From NCBI RefSeq assembly GCF_036417845.1, contig NC_090014.1:124001-188000 (forward strand): DNA of 64,000 nucleotides. Reading direction: 5' to 3'. The first letter of the stretch is position 1. Each line of letters opens with the position of its first letter. Shown piece after piece: positions 62,640 to 64,000 of this stretch. Both the position numbers and the translations under genes were made by a program. The notes below the pieces were generated by a model. The model saw only the letters and a list, made by a program, of their open reading frames with translations, did not search any database and was not told where the DNA came from. Source of the stretch: Apteryx mantelli. Taxonomy: Eukaryota > Chordata > Aves > Apterygiformes > Apterygidae.

Positions 62640-64000
62640 GGACACGAGGGGACACGAGGGGACACAAGGACCTGGGAGGGGGATAAGGGGGTGACGATGG
62701 AGGGACACAGGGGGCCAGGAGGGACACAGGAGACACAGAGGGGGACACGAGAAGCCACAGGGGACACGAGGGGGACAAAGGAGACATGGAGGGACATGAG
62801 GGGACACAAGGGGCCACGAGGGGACAAGGGAGACAAGGAAGGGACACGAGGAGCCAGGAGGAGACATGAGGGGACACAGGGAGTCAGGAGGGGACAAGGG
62901 AAACACAGAGGGGCCACAAGGGGCCAGGAGGGGACACAAGGGGACAAGGGAGACACGGAGGGGACACAAGGGGACGCAGGGAGCCAGAGAGGGAACAAGG
63001 AGGGGACATAGAGGGCCGGGAGGGGACAAGGGAGACACAGAGGGGATATGAGGGGACACGGGTAGCCAGGAGGAGACACAAGGGGACAAGAGAGGACCAC
63101 AGGGGGGGCAAGGGAGACACAGAGGGGACATGAGGGGCAGGAGGGGCCGTGGGGAGCCAGGAGGGGACATGAGGGGACACGGAAGGGCCAGGAGGGGCCG
63201 CAGGGAGGCAGGAGGGGACACAAGGGGCCACGGGGAGGCAGGAGGGGACACAAGGGACAAGGGAGACACAGAGGGGCCAGGAGGGGCCACGAGGAGGCAG
63301 GAGGGGACACAAGGGGCCACGGGGAGGCAGGAGGGGACACAAGGGGGCCACGGGAGACACAGAGGGGCCAGGAGGGGCCGTGGGGAGGCAGGAGGGGACA
63401 CGAGGGGACAAGGGAGACACAGAGGGGTCAGGAGGGCCACGAGGAGGCAGGAGGGGACACAAGGGCCACGGGGAGGCAGGAGGGGACACAGGGGACAAGG
63501 GAGACACAGAGGGGCCAGGAGGGGCCGTGGGGAGCCAGGAGGGGACAGGAGGGGCCACGGGGAGGCAAGAGGGGACACGAGGGGACACGAGGGGACAAGG
63601 AGACACAGAGGGGACACGAGGGGACACAGGGAGGCAGAGGGACACAAGGGGACAAGGGAGACACAGAGGGGACACGAGGGGCCGCGGGAGCCAGGAGGGG
63701 ACACGAAGGGCTGTGGGGAGCCAGGAGGGGACACAAGGGGACAAGAGAGGACACAGGGGGGCAAGGGAGACACAGAGGGGTCAGGAGGGCTGTGGGGAGC
63801 CAGGAGGGGCCAGGAGGGGCCCGCGGGAGCCAGGAGGGGCCAGGAGGGACAAGGGAGACACAGAGGGGCCAGGAGGGGCCCGCGAGGAGCCAGGAGGGGA
63901 CATGAGGGGCCACGGGAGGCAGGAGGGGACACGAGGGGACATGAGGAGACACGAGGAGGCAGGAGGAGACACAAGGGAGACACAGAGAGGCCAGGAGGGC
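62640..64000. repeat. MARK2 intron array GGAGGGGACACAAGGGG
   Basis: About 31-nt units (GGCAGGAGGGGACACAAGG) run to the window end. A/G-only plus strand, hence pyrimidine-only in the MARK2 sense strand. No exon is recognised. Confidence 0.85.

Overview
The window is nuclear DNA of a land vertebrate, most likely a bird. It holds, in this order and orientation, MACROD1 (+), OTUB1 (-), COX8A (-), NAA40 (-), RCOR2 (+) and MARK2 (-). This is the exact reverse complement of the human 11q13 order MARK2-RCOR2-NAA40-COX8A-OTUB1-MACROD1. Extreme GC content, very GC-rich third codon positions, tiny introns and introns made almost wholly of minisatellites fit an avian dot microchromosome, where many bird genes were long thought missing. 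The species call is inference; the gene calls rest on protein recognition and splice-phase checks.

Layout. 1-9.2 kb: the 3' part of MACROD1, seven coding exons. 9.2-16.7 kb: OTUB1, seven coding exons, converging on MACROD1. 16.7-17.4 kb: OTUB1 promoter and an AGCAAC array. 17.4-18.2 kb: COX8A. 19.2-23.9 kb: NAA40, eight coding exons. 24-28.5 kb: region between the divergent NAA40 and RCOR2 genes. 28.5-29.95 kb: the first four RCOR2 exons, cut by a 200-N gap (29955-30154). After the gap the sequence jumps back: 30155 matches 7256, and everything from the MACROD1 3' end to RCOR2 exon 4 appears a second time (30155 to about 52976). RCOR2 then continues to its end near 57.9 kb. MARK2 (last three recognised coding exons) fills 60.6-62.4 kb, and minisatellite runs to the window end.

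The repeated 22.7-kb block is best read as an assembly artefact: two haplotypes, or overlapping contigs of one locus, placed in tandem across a gap. The copies differ mainly in homopolymers, single-base indels and minisatellite length. Indels fall in coding exons at different places in each copy, so a base wrong in one copy is usually right in the other. The locus is probably single copy and functional.

The genes do not form an operon-like system. They are a conserved set of housekeeping and regulatory genes: ADP-ribosylhydrolase, deubiquitinase, respiratory subunit, histone N-terminal acetyltransferase, REST corepressor and polarity kinase. I found no convincing new molecular system. What stands out is the non-coding DNA: about 30 minisatellite families with shared core words (CGCACGAG, GGACGCCTGGG, CTCGTTAGC), arrays of transcription-factor-like half-sites, and an array that copies a splice donor.
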